DNA of 64,000 bases from Xestospongia muta (Eukaryota; Porifera; Demospongiae; Haplosclerida; Petrosiidae). Under the pieces are notes generated by a model. That model searched no databases and had not been told where the DNA came from. It was given only the letters and a program-made list of their open reading frames with translations. Every line of letters starts with the position of its first letter. The first letter of the stretch is position 1. This document shows, one piece after another, positions 1 through 11,934 of the stretch. The DNA lies in the NCBI GenBank assembly GCA_963693285.1, contig OY848926.1:5001-69000 (forward strand), in the 5' to 3' direction. The position numbers and the translations under genes are program-made.

Positions 1-235
1 TTATAGGGTACTCTTAGAATCAATGAACTAGATAGGATAGGCTACATTTACACATAGCATAGGGTAGGGGCTCTACACTCATAAAATCTAGGTAAATAGA
101 TACCACTCCTCACATTCAATTGACAATTAGGGCTTAGCTGACCAAGAATAGGGTTTAGGGTTCATCCAAAGCAAATCTCAAACAACCACTTTCACCGAAC
201 AACACAGGCTCAAAACTCCATTGACTAAAACTTTC
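1..235. other. Non-coding leader with degenerate telomere-like motifs
   Basis: No plausible gene is seen. The stretch holds scattered TTAGGG/TTTAGGG-like words, for example 'aatagggtttagggttc' near 146-165 and 'attagggcttag' near 125. It looks like a decayed edge of the repeat that follows. Confidence 0.4.
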
Positions 236-1170
236 ACTCCAATACTTTGGTTATCACTTCACAGGGAAGGAGAGACAGTTGCAGGGTTTAGGGTTTAGGG
301 ACAACTGCTATCACTTCACAGGGAAGGAAAACCAGCCTCATTTTGCCGAACATGATCACTTCCAATACATTGGTTATCACTTCACAGGGAAGGAGAGCCA
401 GTTGCAGGGTTTAGGGTTTAGGGACAACTGCTATCACTTCACAAGGAAGGAAAACCAGCCTCATTTTGCCGGATCACGTCCAATACATTGGTTATCACTT
501 CACAGGGAAGGAGAGCCAGTTGCAGGGTTTAGGGTTTAGGGACAACTGCTATCACTTCACAAGGAAGGAAAACCAGCCTCATTTTGCCGAACATGATCAC
601 TTCCAATACATTGGTTATCACTTCACAGGGAAGGAGAGCCAGTTGCAGGGTTTAGGGTTTAGGGACAACTGCTATCACTTCACAAGGAAGGAAAACCAGC
701 CTCATTTTGCCGGATCACGTCCAATACATTGGTTATCACTTCACAGGGAAGGAGAGCCAGTTGCAGGGTTTAGGGTTTAGGGACAACTGCTATCACTTCA
801 CAAGGAAGGAAAACCAGCCTCATTTTGCTGAACATGATCACTTCCAATACATTGGGTTATCACTTCACAGGGAAGGAGAGCCAGTTGCAGGGTTTAGGGT
901 TTAGGGACAACTGCTATCACTTCACAAGGAAGGAAAACCAGCCTCATTTTGCAGAAACATGATCACTCCATTGACTAAAAACTTTCACTTCCAATACTTT
1001 GGTTATCACTTCATAGGGAAGGAGAGCCAGTTGCAGGGTTTAGGGTTTAGGGACAACTGCTATCACTACACAAGGAAGGAAAACCAGCCTCATTTTGCCC
1101 AACAAGTTCACTCCACTGACTATACACCAGTTATCACTTCACAAGGAAGGAGAGCGAGTTGCAAGGCTTA
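236..1170. repeat. ~120-bp tandem repeat with (TTTAGGG)2 cores
   Basis: The unit alternates between 118 and 123 bp (the word tccaatac recurs at 361, 479, 602, 720 and 843), giving a ~241-bp dimer. Each unit contains two related halves that share 'tatcacttcaca' followed by a GGAAGGA box. A 17-bp telomere-like core gggtttagggtttaggg occurs at 284, 407, 525, 648, 766, 890 and 1036. Long open frames here (around 279-1171) are translations of the repeat, with the same peptide repeated, and are not genes. Confidence 0.9.
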
Positions 1171-1640
1171 GGGTTTAGTTCAACATTATTACCTCCTCAA
1201 CACACAACCAACAAACACAAAGCGAATTAGTCTCCTCAACCACAGCATCACAAAAAACTTCACTGCAATGCCAAAATCAAAAACCTTCCTTCTGAATCTA
1301 CTTTGCTTGCATTTCGCCAGGATGAAAAGCCACCCTATTTGTAAGCCCTACCCACCCATACTAAAAAAACTCCCTTATTTGTAAAAGCCTTACTCAACCA
1401 CAGGATCACAAAACCACCAGACCTATCATACTTTGCACATTCAGTGCATGCAAAACAATACTGTCAAATCTTCTCCAAGAAATGCATTTAAAACCAAACG
1501 CTGGCTGGGAATGAAAGCCAACAAATCCTTCCTTTGCCAGACAAACAGGCACACACTTGCTGGGACTTCACCAGAATGAGTTGAAAGCCTTCAAAAACCT
1601 TCCTCTGCCTCACTGGGAATTAACTTCATAGGGAAGGATA
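1171..1640. other. Transition sequence, no gene seen
   Basis: The tandem order of the first repeat breaks down here. Fragments such as 'aaaccttcct' and 'tgccagacaaac' recur loosely. There is no convincing exon, splice pattern or RNA gene. Confidence 0.4.
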
Positions 1641-4600
1641 GCCAATGGATCTACAAAGCAAGCCTGATTTCAACCATCATTCCCTTTGTACACTCATCAA
1701 TGTCAAAGCTTCTCCAAAGAACGCATTAACTACACATTTTCATGTAAAGCCTCTACTGACAAAGCCTCTCCCTGCTAATGTCTATATGCAAGCAACATGG
1801 GCTAGTGTGGGGGTCACAGTTCTAAATGACAAAGCTTATTCTATGCTAGAGACTGTACAGTAGCAGCCAAGAATGCAACTAGACTCCTACAACCTCACAC
1901 CTCACATATTGGCTGTCACTTACCTGGGAAGGAAAGTAAGCCTGACTTCAACCTTGCTCCCTAGGAAAGGAAAGTCAGGCTGAATTGATCAACACTGGCT
2001 TTCACTACCCTGGGATCTATCAGTCAACTTTTCCACATTTCATAACTACTGTTCAGTAACTACTCGTTCTCATGTAAAGCATCAACTGACAAAGGTTCTC
2101 CCTGCTCTATACGGACCATGTGCAAACAGAGTGTTTGCTAGTGAGTGGCCTACAGCTCCAACTGACAAAGCTTATTCCATGGTGGAGACTGTGGAGTATC
2201 AGCCAAGAATGCAACTAGACTCCTACAACCAAGTCAGGCTGAATTGATCAACACTGGCTTTCACTACTCTGGGATCAATCAGTCCATTTTTCCATGTTTC
2301 ATAACTACTTCCTCTCATATAAAGCATCAACTGACAAAGCTTCTCCCTGCTAATGTCTATGATTCTCAGGCAAGAGTGTTAGCTAGTGAGGGGCCCACAG
2401 CTCCACATGACCTTATTCCATGTTGGAGACTGTGGAGTAGCAGCCAAGAATGCAACTAGACTCCTACAACCAAGTCAGGCTGAATTGATCAACACTGGCT
2501 TTCACTACCCTGGGATCAATCAGTCCATTTTTCCATGTTTCATAACTACTGCCCAGTAACTACTTCCTCTCATATAAAGCATCAACTGACAAAGCTTCTC
2601 CCTGCTAATGTCTATGTCTATACACAAAGCAAACAAACTGTTCTCAGGCAAGAGTGTTAGCTAGTGAGGGGCCCACAGCTCCACATGACCTTATTCCATG
2701 GTGGAGACTGTAGAGTAGCAGCCAAGAATGCAACTAGACTCCTACAACCTCTCACCTCACAAATTGGCTGTCACTTTCCTGGGAAAAAAGTAAGCCTCAA
2801 CCTTGCCCCTAGGGAAGGAAACTCAGGCTGAATTGATCAACACTGGCTTTCACTACCCTGGGATCAATCAGTCTGCTTTTCCACGTTCCGTAACTACTGT
2901 CCAGTAACTACTTCCTCTCATATAAAGCATCAACTGACAAAGCTTCTCCCTGGTAATGTCTATACGCAACATGGGCAAACAAACTGTTCTCAGGCAAGAG
3001 TGTTAGCTAGTGAGGGTGCCACAGCTTGCAACTAGACTCCTACAACCTCGCACCTCACATATGGCTGTCACTTCCCTGGGAAGGAAAGTAAGCCTGACTT
3101 CAACCTTGCTTCCTAAGGAAGGAAAGTCAGGCTGAATTGATCAACACTGGCTTACACTACCCTGGGAATCGATCAGTCCACTTTTCCACATTCCATAACT
3201 ACTCTCCAGTAACTACTTCCTCTCATATAAAGCATCAACTGACAAAGCTTCTCCCTGCTCTATATGGACCATGGGCAAACAGAGTGTTTGCTAGTGAGTG
3301 GCCTACAGCTCCAACTGACAAAGCTTATTTCATCGTGGAGACTGTGGAGTAGCAGCCAAGAATGCAACTAGATACAACCAAGTCAGCCTGAATTGATCAA
3401 CACTGGCTTTCACTACCCTGGGATCAATCAGTCCATTTTTCCATGTTTCATAACTACTGTCCAGTAACTACTTCCTCTCATATAAAGCATCAACTGACAA
3501 AACTTCTCCCTGGTAATGTCTATGTCTATACACAACATAGACAAACAAACTGTTCTCAGGCAAGAGTGTTAGCTAGTGAGGGGCCCACAGCTCCACCTGA
3601 CTAATTCCATGGTGGAGACTGTGGAGTAGCAGCCAAGAACGCAACTAGACTCCTACAACCTCGCACCTCACATTGGCTGTCGCTCCCTGGTTAGGAAAGT
3701 AAGCCTGACTTCAACCTTGCTTCCTAAGGAAGGAAAGTCAGGCTGAATTGATCAACAATGGCTTTCACTACCCTGGGATCAATCAGTTCATTTTTCCATT
3801 TTTCGTAACTACTGTCCAGTAACTACTTCCTCTCATATAAAGCATCAACTGACAAAGCTTCTCCCTGCTAATGTCTATGTCTATACACAACAGGCAAACA
3901 AACTGTTCTCAGGCAAGAGTGTTAGCTAGTGAGGGGCCCACAGCTCCACCTGACCTATTCCATGGTGGAGACTGTGGAGTAGCAGCCAAGAATGCAAGTA
4001 GACTCCTACAACCTCTCACCTCACAAATTGGCTGTCACTTTCCTGGGAAAGAATATAAGCCTCAACCTTGCTCCCTAGGGAAGGAAAGTCACACTGAATT
4101 GATCAACACTGGCTTTCACTACCCTGGAATAAATCAGTCCATTTTTCCATGATCCATAACTACTGTCCAGTAACTACTTCCTCTCATATAAAGCATCAAC
4201 TGACAAAACTTCTCCCTGCTAATGTCTATGTCTATACACAACATGGGCAAACAAACTGTTCTCAGGCAAGAGCTAGTGAGGGGCCCACAGCTCCACCTGA
4301 CCTTATTTCATGGTGGAGACTGTGGAGTAGCAGCCAAGAATGCAACTAGACTCCTACAACCTCGCACCTCACATTGGCTGTCACTTCCCTGGGTAGAAAA
4401 GTAAGCCTGACTTCAAACTTGCTTCCTAGGGAAGGAAAGTCAGGCTGAATTGATCAACACTGGCTTTCACTACCCTGGGATCAATCAGTCTGCTTTTCCA
4501 CATTGCGTAACTACTGTCCAGTAACTACTTCCTCTCATATAAAGCATCAACTGACAAAGCTTCTCCCTGGTAATGTCTATATGCAACATGGGCAAACAAA

Positions 4601-4925
4601 CTGTTCTCAGGCAAGAGTGTTATCTAGTGAGGGTGCCACAGCTCCACCTGACCTTATTCCATGGTGGAGATTGTGAAGTAGCAGCCAAGAATGCAACTAG
4701 ACTCCTACAACCTCGCACCTCACATATGGCTGTCACTTCCCTGGGAAGAAAAGTAAGCCTGACTTCAACCTTACTTCCTAAGGAAGGAAAGTCAGGCTGA
4801 ATTGATCAACACTGGCTTTCACTACCCTGGGAATCGATCAGTCCACTTTTCCACATTCCATAACTACTCTCCAGTAAGTACTTCCTCTCATATAAAGCAT
4901 CAACTAACAAACCTTCTCCCTGGTA
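1640..4925. repeat. ~351-bp satellite array (family C, long form)
   Basis: The word gaattgatcaacac recurs at about 1982, 2241, 2482, 2830, 3134, 3390, 3745, 4096, 4447 and 4799. Spacings are 259, 241, 348, 304, 256, 355, 351, 351 and 352 bp. The full unit is therefore ~351 bp, and the shorter ones are internally deleted. Each unit contains CTGGGAAGGAAAGTAAGCCT-type boxes and 'gcaactagactcctacaacc'. The family shares both flanks of its unit with the satellite at 12.7-19.9 kb. Frames of 60-93 codons inside it are repeat translations. Confidence 0.9.
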
Positions 4926-5320
4926 ATGTCTATACGCAACGTGGGACGTTCTCGGGCGAGAGTAGTCACTCGTGAGGGGCCAACAGCACCTACTGTTCTC
5001 GGGCGAGTTTGGTCGCTAGTGAGGGGCCCCCAGCACCAACTGACAAAGCTTCTTCCAGTTAATGTCTATACGCAACGTGGGGCCGATAGATTTTGGCTGA
5101 GAGTGGTCAGCCAAGCTGGGCCAAACGTTCTCGGCCAAGATTGGTCACTCGTGAGGGGCCGACATCACCAACTGTTCTCGGGCGAGAGTGGTCGCTAGTG
5201 AGGGGCTTGCAGCACCAACTGACAAAGCTTCTTCCAGGTAATGTCTATACGCAACGTGGGGCCGACAGATGTTGGCTGAGAGTGGTCAGCCAAGCTGGGC
5301 CAATGCATCAACACTGCCTG
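4926..5320. repeat. GC-richer CpG-bearing subrepeat ending the 351-bp array
   Basis: The word aatgtctatacgcaac recurs near 4925, 5061 and 5240, with 'ctcgggcgagagtggtcgc' and 'ggggccgacag' boxes between. CpG is frequent, unlike the AT-rich surroundings. The same boxes recur at the ends of the family C blocks near 14.2-14.4, 16.7-16.95 and 19.5-19.65 kb, so this is the terminal part of a compound unit. Confidence 0.75.
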
Positions 5321-5700
5321 ACTTTCCTGGGAATCAACCCAGACACTGCCAAGTTCTGTAGTGAGGCAAATTGAGGCTGATTTTACTTCCCTGTGAAGTG
5401 AGGTTGAAGTATCTACTTTGATACTTTCATTATTGGCTGTAGACAGTTCTCAGCTTAAAGTGGTTGGCTAAGTGGGGCCAACAGTTTTCGGCCAAAAGGG
5501 GTGTGAGTTTGTTTTCTAAGATTAATGACACTCTTTCTAACTCTTGTATTAAAGGCAAAAGCATCAATTCTTCTAACATATCAGAATAGACAGCTGCTAA
5601 AATCTAGACTATTTTTCTACTGACAACATTAATTGCTATTCAAGTTTGTTAAAATGTTAACACTGTATCAGAAAGATCAAAAAAGGTTTATTTAAAAAGA
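5321..5700 (+). repeat. Spacer S, copy 1
   Basis: The stretch from 'gaggcaaattgaggctgatt' through 'gttttcggccaa' and 'agattaatgacactctttc' to 'ttcttctaacatatcagaat' is also found at 14400-14770, 16990-17360 and 19700-20060. Its last part recurs at 56790-56885. No coding potential is evident. It lies exactly between the 351-bp satellite and the 182-bp satellite. Confidence 0.8.
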
Positions 5701-5712
5701 AAGAACAGAAAC

Positions 5713-5755
5713 ATTTCAGAGCAGTAATATTATTGTCAATTAACAAAGACCTAAT
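5713..5755 (+). repeat. Forward-oriented monomer fragment at array B edge
   Basis: The sequence 'cagagcagtaatattattgtc' followed by 'aacaaagacct' is in the array A orientation. From about 5820 onward all units are in the opposite orientation, so an inversion breakpoint lies between about 5755 and 5820. Confidence 0.65.
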
Positions 5756-8700
5756 CAGTGACATTGAACATTAGAAACAAAATCAGTTATATTAAACATT
5801 AGAAAAAAATAAGATCATTAAGTATTCCTCCTAATTAATAATAAAATATTTAATTAATTTACATGATAACTTTATAAGTCCTTGTTGAGTACTGATGTAA
5901 ATTGTTATATTAATTTTTTTATATGTTTATATAATGCCCTGTGTTGCTCTAGTATAAGCACATGTAAATTAATTAAATATTTTTTTATTTTTAATGACTT
6001 CAATAGCATTTCTGAGAACAATTAATATTTATTTATAAATTTCTGTTAAGTAACATTAATATTACTGCTGTAAAGTGTTGCATTATCTTTTTAAAAATGT
6101 TTATATAACGCCCTTTATTCGTCTAGTAAATCCACATGTAAATTAATTAAATACTTTTTATTTTAATGACTTTAAAAGCATTCCTGAGCACAATTATTTT
6201 TATTATGATAAATTAATAAGTCCTTGTTAAATAACATTAATATTACTGCTGTAAATTGTTGCATTATCTTTTTAAAAATGTTTATATGATGACCTTTATT
6301 TCTCTAGTAAATGCACATGTAAGTTAATTAAATATTTTTTATTTTAATGACTTTAATAGCATTCTTAAGCACACTCAATTTTTATTATGATAACTTTATA
6401 AGTCCTTGTTAAGTAACATTAGTATTACTGCTGTAAATTGTTGCATTATCTTTTTAAAAATGTTTATATAACGCCCTTTATTCGTCTAGTAAATCCACAT
6501 GTAAATTAATTAAATACTTTTCATTTTAATGACTTTAAAAGCATTCCTGAGCACAATTAATTTTTATTATGATAAATTAATAAGTTTTTGTTAAATAACA
6601 TTAACATTACTGCTGTAAATTGTTGCATTATCTTTTTAAAAATGTTTATATGATGACCTTTATTTCTCTAGTAAATGCACATGTAAGTTAATTAAATATT
6701 TTTTATTTTAATGACTTTAATAGCATTCCTGAGCACACTCAATTGTTATTATGATAACTTTATAAGTCCTTGTTAAGTAACATTAGAGTTACTGCTGTAA
6801 ACTGTTGCATTATCTTCTTTAAAATGTTTATATGATGCCCTTTATTCTTTTAGTAAATCCACATTTAAATTAATTAAGAACTTTTTATTTTAATGACTTT
6901 AATAACATTCCTGAGCACAATTAATTTTTTTAATGATAACTTTACAAGTTCTTGTTAAGTAACATTAGTATTACTGCTGTAAACTGTTGCATTATCTTTT
7001 TAAAAATGTTTATATGATGCCCTTTATTCTTCTAGTAAATCCACATTTAAATTAATTAAATACTTTTTATTTTAATGACTTTAATAACATTCCTGAGCAC
7101 AATTAATTTTTTTAATGATAACTTTACAAGTCCTTGTTGAGTAACATTAGTATTACTGCTGTAAATTGTTGCATTATCTTTTTTAAAATGTTTATATAAT
7201 GCCCTTTATTTTTCTAGTAAGTGCACATGTAAGTTAATTAAATATTTTTTATTTTAATGACTTTAATAACATTCCTGAGCACACTCAATTTTTATTATGA
7301 TAACTTTATAAGTCCTTGTTAAGTAACATTAGAATTACTGCTGTAAATTGTTGCATTATCTTTTTAAAAATGTTTATATGATGCCCTTTATTCTTCTAGT
7401 AAATCCACATTTAAATTAATTAAATACTTTTTATTTTAATGACTTTAATAACATTCCTGAGCACAATTAATTTTTTTAATGATAACTTTACAAGTCCTTG
7501 TTAAGTAACATTAGTATTACTGCTGTAAATTGTTGCATTATCTTTTTAAAAATGTTTATATAAAGCCCTTTATTCGTCTAGTAAATCCACATGTAAATTA
7601 ATTAAATACTTTTTATTTTAATGACTTTAAAAGCATTCCTGAGCACAATTATTTTTATTATGATAAATTAATAAGTCCTTGTTAAATAACATTAATATTA
7701 CTGCTGTAAATTGTTGCATTATCTTTTTAAAAATGTTTATATGATGCCCTTTATTTCTCTAGTAAATGCACATGTAAGTTAATTAAATATTTTTTATTTT
7801 AATGACTTTAATAGCATTTCTGAGCACGCTCAAATTTTATTATGATAACTTTATAAGTCCTTGTTAAGTAACATTACAATTATTGCTGTAAATTGTTGCA
7901 TTATCTTTTTAAAAATGTTTATATAATGGCCTTTATTCTTGTAGTAAATCCACATTTAAATTAATTAAATCCTTTTTATTTTAATGACTTTAATAACATT
8001 CCTGAGCACAATTAATTTTTTTAATGATAACGTTACAAGTTCTTGTTAAGTAACATTAGTATTACTGCTGTAAATTGTTGCATTATCTTTTTAAAAATGT
8101 TTATATGATGCCCTTTATTTTTCTAGTAAATGCACATGTAAGTTAATTAAATATTTTTTATTTTAATGACTTTAATAGCATTCCTAACCACGCTCAATTT
8201 TTATCATGATAACTTTATAAATCCTTGTTAAGTAACATTAGAATTACTGCTGTAAATTGTTGCATTATCTTTTTAAAAATGTTTATATAATGGCCTTTAT
8301 TCTTTTAGTAAATCCACATTTAAATTAATTAAATATTTTTTATTTTAATGATTTTTATAACATTCCTGAGCACAATTAATTTTGTTATAATAAATTAATA
8401 AGCTCTTGTTAAGTAACATTAATATTACTGCTGTAAATTGTTGCATTATCTTTTTAAAAATGTTTATATAATGCCCTTTATTCCTCTAATAAATCCACAT
8501 GTAAATTAATTAAATATTTTTTATTTTAATTATTTTAAATGCATTCCTAAGCACACTCATTTTTTATTATGATAACTTAATAAGTCCTTGTTAAGTAACA
8601 TTAATATTACTGCTGTAAATTGTTGCATTATCTTTTTTTTAAATGTTAATATAATTTCTTTTTTTCCTTTAGCAAATCCACATGTAAATTCATTAATTTT

Positions 8701-9322
8701 TTTCATTTTTAATGATTTTAATAGCATTCCTGAGGACAATTAATTTTTTAATTATAACTTTATAAGTCCTTGTTAAGGAACATTAGTATTACTGCTGTAA
8801 ATTGTTGCATTATCTTTTTAAAATGTTTAATAATGCCTTTATTTCTCTAGTACAGTAAATGCACATGTAAATTAATTAAATATTTTATTTTTATTTTTAA
8901 TGACTTCAATAGATTTTCTGAGCACAATTATTATTAATTATGATAACTTTATAAATCCATGTTAAGTAACATTAATATTACTGCTGTAAATTGTTGCATT
9001 ATCTTTTTTCAAATGTTAATAATGACTTTTTTCATTTAGCAAATCCACATGTAAATTAATTGAATATTTTTTATTTTTAATGATTTTGATAGCATTCCTT
9101 AGCACAATTTAATTATTCTTATGATAACTTTATAAGTCCTTGTTAAGTAACATTAGTATTACTGCTGTAAATTGTTGCATTATCTTTTTAAAAATGTTTA
9201 ATAATGCCCTTTATTCCTCTAGTAAATGCACATGTAAATTAATTAAATATTTTTTTTATTTTAATGACTTTAATAACATTCCTGACCACAATTAATTTTT
9301 ATTATGATAACTTTATAAGTCC
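5713..9322 (-). repeat. 182-bp satellite array B, inverted relative to array A
   Basis: The word gttgcattatc recurs at 6078, 6258, 6440, 6622, 6804, 6986, 7168, 7350, 7532, 7713, 7895, 8077, 8259, 8440, 8622, 8804, 8993 and 9174, so the period is almost always 182 bp. Read on the minus strand, each unit aligns along its length with the 184-bp monomer of array A (TTAGAGCAG..., ACAAGGAC..., ACATGT... boxes). Neighbouring units alternate between subtypes ('tccacatttaaatt' against 'tgcacatgtaagtt'). The array stops abruptly at about 9322. Confidence 0.92.
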
Positions 9323-9440
9323 TCAGGAGACAGTTGTAGCTAACTTAGAGGGTGACATACAGGTACTATATTATAGAGCAATTTTTGTTTTAAATTCTGT
9401 ATTCTGCTAGTCTCTTGAGGAACAGCTTGCTACAACATTC
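9323..9440. other. Spacer between array B and duplicated block L
   Basis: This is unique-looking sequence starting 'caggagacagttgtagc'. No repeat or exon is seen. Confidence 0.4.
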
Positions 9441-9564
9441 TAATGGTAATATGATCCCTAAATCTAGTTAGCCTCTATTCTGTACAGACAATTGTTATTT
9501 AATAATAAATGTACAAAGTAATGCTAAGTTATTTTGTAACTGTAGCAATAAAATACTCTAACAA

Positions 9565-9870
9565 ATGTCACTGAATCATTGCACAATTTTATTAGCTTCT
9601 GTAGCAGAGATACTGTTTTGTAGGAAAACATTCTTCTCAAAAGGAGGTCGAGATAAAGAAAGAGGTGAGCCTTCATTTTATTTCAGTAGGTGTATGGAGG
9701 TACAGTATGCATTTTTGTTAACTTCTTATATAACCTCCTTTAGGTCACGATATGTTAGGTCATCCTAACGTCTACATTAATCTTGATAAACCTGAAAATT
9801 AATGTCTGTGGTTACTGTGGACAAAAATTTCTTGCTCAAGATCACAATGAATTATTTCCTAATGAACAGT
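9565..9870 (+). pseudogene. NDUFS6: NDUFS6-like zinc-domain pseudogene, copy L
   Basis: A second exon opens after the acceptor ctttag at 9743 and reads HDMLGHPNVYINLDKPEN. This matches the CHCC zinc finger of the complex I subunit NDUFS6 (GHPxVYINLDK then CGYC). One extra A in 'gaaaatt' then puts a TAA at 9800. The CGYCGQ-type sequence continues in another frame, and the terminal stop is read as CAG. The upstream exon ends near 9646 and reads ...LLASVAEI...FSKGG. It aligns in length with the family's LIA...CDGG segment but has Ser where the first zinc Cys should be. The match to the zinc-domain family is clear. The assignment of the upstream exon is inference. Confidence 0.75.
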
Positions 9871-9931
9871 TTCAATAGTAGTTATGTATTTACTTACAAC
9901 TGCTTATTGATTTAAATAAAGTATTATTGCC

Positions 9932-10185
9932 ACGCCCAACTTTGCTTTGCAGATAAACAAGGGTGTGGCTCAGGATGATTTGTTGTTATGTGATATTGCT
10001 CCTAAGTTTAGCTCCTTCATAAGTGAACTCTAAAAGCTAAGTTTACTAATATAATAAGCATGTATACATTATAGGGCCAAAGCAGTTCTAATAATGACGA
10101 TTTCCCTTGGTATGTCTGGTTTGTCTTGGCTATAGCATTAGCCATAGCTATCATACTAACAGGACTCACTGGATTTATGTATTAA
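9932..10185 (+). pseudogene. Membrane-anchor exon, probable receptor fragment, copy L
   Basis: After the acceptor 'tttgcag' near 9958 there is a short frame INKGVAQDDLL. After a second acceptor at 10074 a frame runs GQSSSNNDDFPWYVWF, then a ~20-residue hydrophobic helix (VLAIALAIAIILTG), to a TAA at 10183. A polar stub before a single helix fits the transmembrane segment of a type I receptor. The tyrosine kinase-like fragment lies 420-760 bp downstream on the same strand, so the two may come from one gene. The link is inferred. Confidence 0.5.
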
Positions 10186-10219
10186 ATGTCTGCAAAACGT
10201 CAGTATACCTTTACTAGTT

Positions 10220-10550
10220 TATACTGACTCTCATTGAAAATACAATTAGAATATTTGGAGTACAAACGTCTTCTCTTAGTCAACTGCACTGTATTCGTGA
10301 TGACAGCAAAGTAGAAGTTATTGAAGATACAGACATGAGAGTCAAAACAATAGCTATAAATTTACAAAATGATCTTGTTCTAACTGACAAGAAAGGTTCA
10401 CTCTTGCCACGAAAACTTTACATGTATTTGGGCCTAGAAATCCCTCATGATAATATTAAAATTTTACAACAATTGGGTATTAGTGAATATATGGTCTACT
10501 TTATGATGCTAAAATATATTTACAATTTAATGTCAAATCTAGAATATTAG
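10220..10550 (+). pseudogene. Open exon-like segment downstream of the membrane anchor
   Basis: A frame opens after the acceptor-like 'tttactag' and reads IENTIRIFGVQTSS, DDSKVEVIEDTDMR and KKGSLLPRK, ending in a TAG at 10548. Part of it (HDNIKILQQLGIS, then MVY) resembles the start of a kinase alphaC-beta4 region, but weakly. The first two thirds are duplicated at 61710-61880 with mostly conservative changes. It may be the receptor juxtamembrane region. The function is not established. Confidence 0.4.
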
Positions 10551-10599
10551 TTAAAGTATGCAAAATATAGTCTAACAATATAATCACTATACTTTGTAG

Positions 10600-10947
10600 G
10601 TATTTCAACAAGACTCTTCACAAGACTTGGTCATATACAAACAAGAACTAAAGTCACTTGTGTTAGTACAAAATATGTTTCAGTTGTATTTGAATGTACC
10701 AACTGTAGTAAATTAAAACCTAATCATGTAGCTCAATTTTTTGAAGTTCTTTCCAATATTCCATTTATTATTGTGTTAGAACTACCTGTTAATGGAGATT
10801 TGAAAACTTTCTTACTCACAACTAGGAACACCAATACACAGTGAGAACAAGATATGATAATGATTAACAATGCCACAATTACTAGCCATGGCAACAGACA
10901 CTACAGCAGGACTAGTTTACCTAGAATCCTTACAATATACCCATCAG
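10600..10947 (+). pseudogene. Receptor tyrosine kinase catalytic-domain fragment, broken
   Basis: After the acceptor 'tttgtag' at 10599 a frame runs to a TGA at 10842. Its end reads PFIIVLELPVNGDLKTFL, the classic beta5-hinge of protein tyrosine kinases (...VLEL...NGDLKxFL). About 30 bp later, in another frame (10873-10947), comes LLAMATDTTAGLVYLES then YTH. This is the alphaE helix that leads into the YxHRDL catalytic loop of tyrosine kinases. The frame change, the TGA and the TAA right after YTHQ show that it is dead. No catalytic loop or activation segment follows. The hydrophobic helix at 10125-10165 suggests a receptor-type kinase. Confidence 0.8.
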
Positions 10948-10949
10948 TA

Positions 10950-11934
10950 AATAACTATATAAAAAAATATCAATAAAATATTTTAATAATCATTGCTATA
11001 GTCAATAGGAGTAATTGTTTGTGGTAACAAATATTATTAATGTCTGTAAAAAAATAAAGAAATTCATTAATTTACATGTACATGTACAAGTAAAACAAAG
11101 AGGTTAATATAATTTTTAAAAAATTAATACAATATTTAACATGCATGTAGTTTATTTATCAGAGAAAAGCTCATATTTATTTTTATAAACACAAACAGCA
11201 CGTCATAGAAAAGACAAGTGGATTATAGTATCCTGATACAGTAGATTACAAATGCTGCATCACTTACATATCTTGAAATATATATATTAGCTGCATTGTA
11301 GTATACATCTTGTAATATTAATGTAAAGTTGACAATATACTTTCTTAGATTTCTACTGCTAGCATATTTTCGGTGTTTGCCATAACACCATCTTTATTTT
11401 CTGTCGTTATAAGTAAGAGTAAATGACTGTTGAAGATCTATCAAAATCAATATGGATAGGTAAACTCCTTTATAATATATCATATTATCTTATTATTAAT
11501 TAGGAAGGCTATTTATTGATCTTATTTGTTTCTAATGCTCACTGTCACTGATTTTGTTGGACTTTGTTTATTTACTTGGTATAAAATGATACTGTTATAA
11601 ATACATATGTACTATTAATATCCTTGATAATCTGGTAGATTGAAATATTTGCTGCTAAATCTAGCTATGTCTTGTCAGTTGTTTATTTCATTATTTATGA
11701 TCTGTAATATTGAACCACATAGTCATCAATTTGATGTTGTCCTCACAAATGATTTTTGCAAATTTTCTTGACTAATGCTATGGCACTAACTAATGGAAAA
11801 TAATGGTTACAGCTTGAAAGGAAATAATGTATTCTCTAATAATCTTGTATCTATACTTTTATAACAAATAATTAATTATTGAAATTTAATTTAATTACTT
11901 TATAATGACTTGATTATAATAAAAATATCAGAAT
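10950..11934. other. AT-rich intergenic stretch, nothing recognised
   Basis: There is no convincing exon, hairpin or tandem repeat. There are scattered 'acatgtacatgtac' and 'taatta' words. Confidence 0.4.

Larger units (their letters stand above)
9440..10430 (+). repeat. Duplicated gene-fragment block L (partner of 60943-61890)
   Basis: From 'ggtaatatgatcc' to 'gacaagaaaggttca' this block aligns collinearly with 60943-61890, including exons, introns and intergenic parts, with scattered substitutions and small indels. Both copies are in the same orientation and bracket a ~50-kb satellite domain. After about 10415 (copy L) and 61888 (copy R) the two diverge completely. Confidence 0.88.

Noticed and set aside
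279..1171. Overlapping open frames with repeated QGLGFRDNCYHFT peptides
   Set aside because: The peptide repeats with the 118/123-bp DNA unit, several frames are open at once, and no start, splice or domain evidence exists. They are repeat translations.
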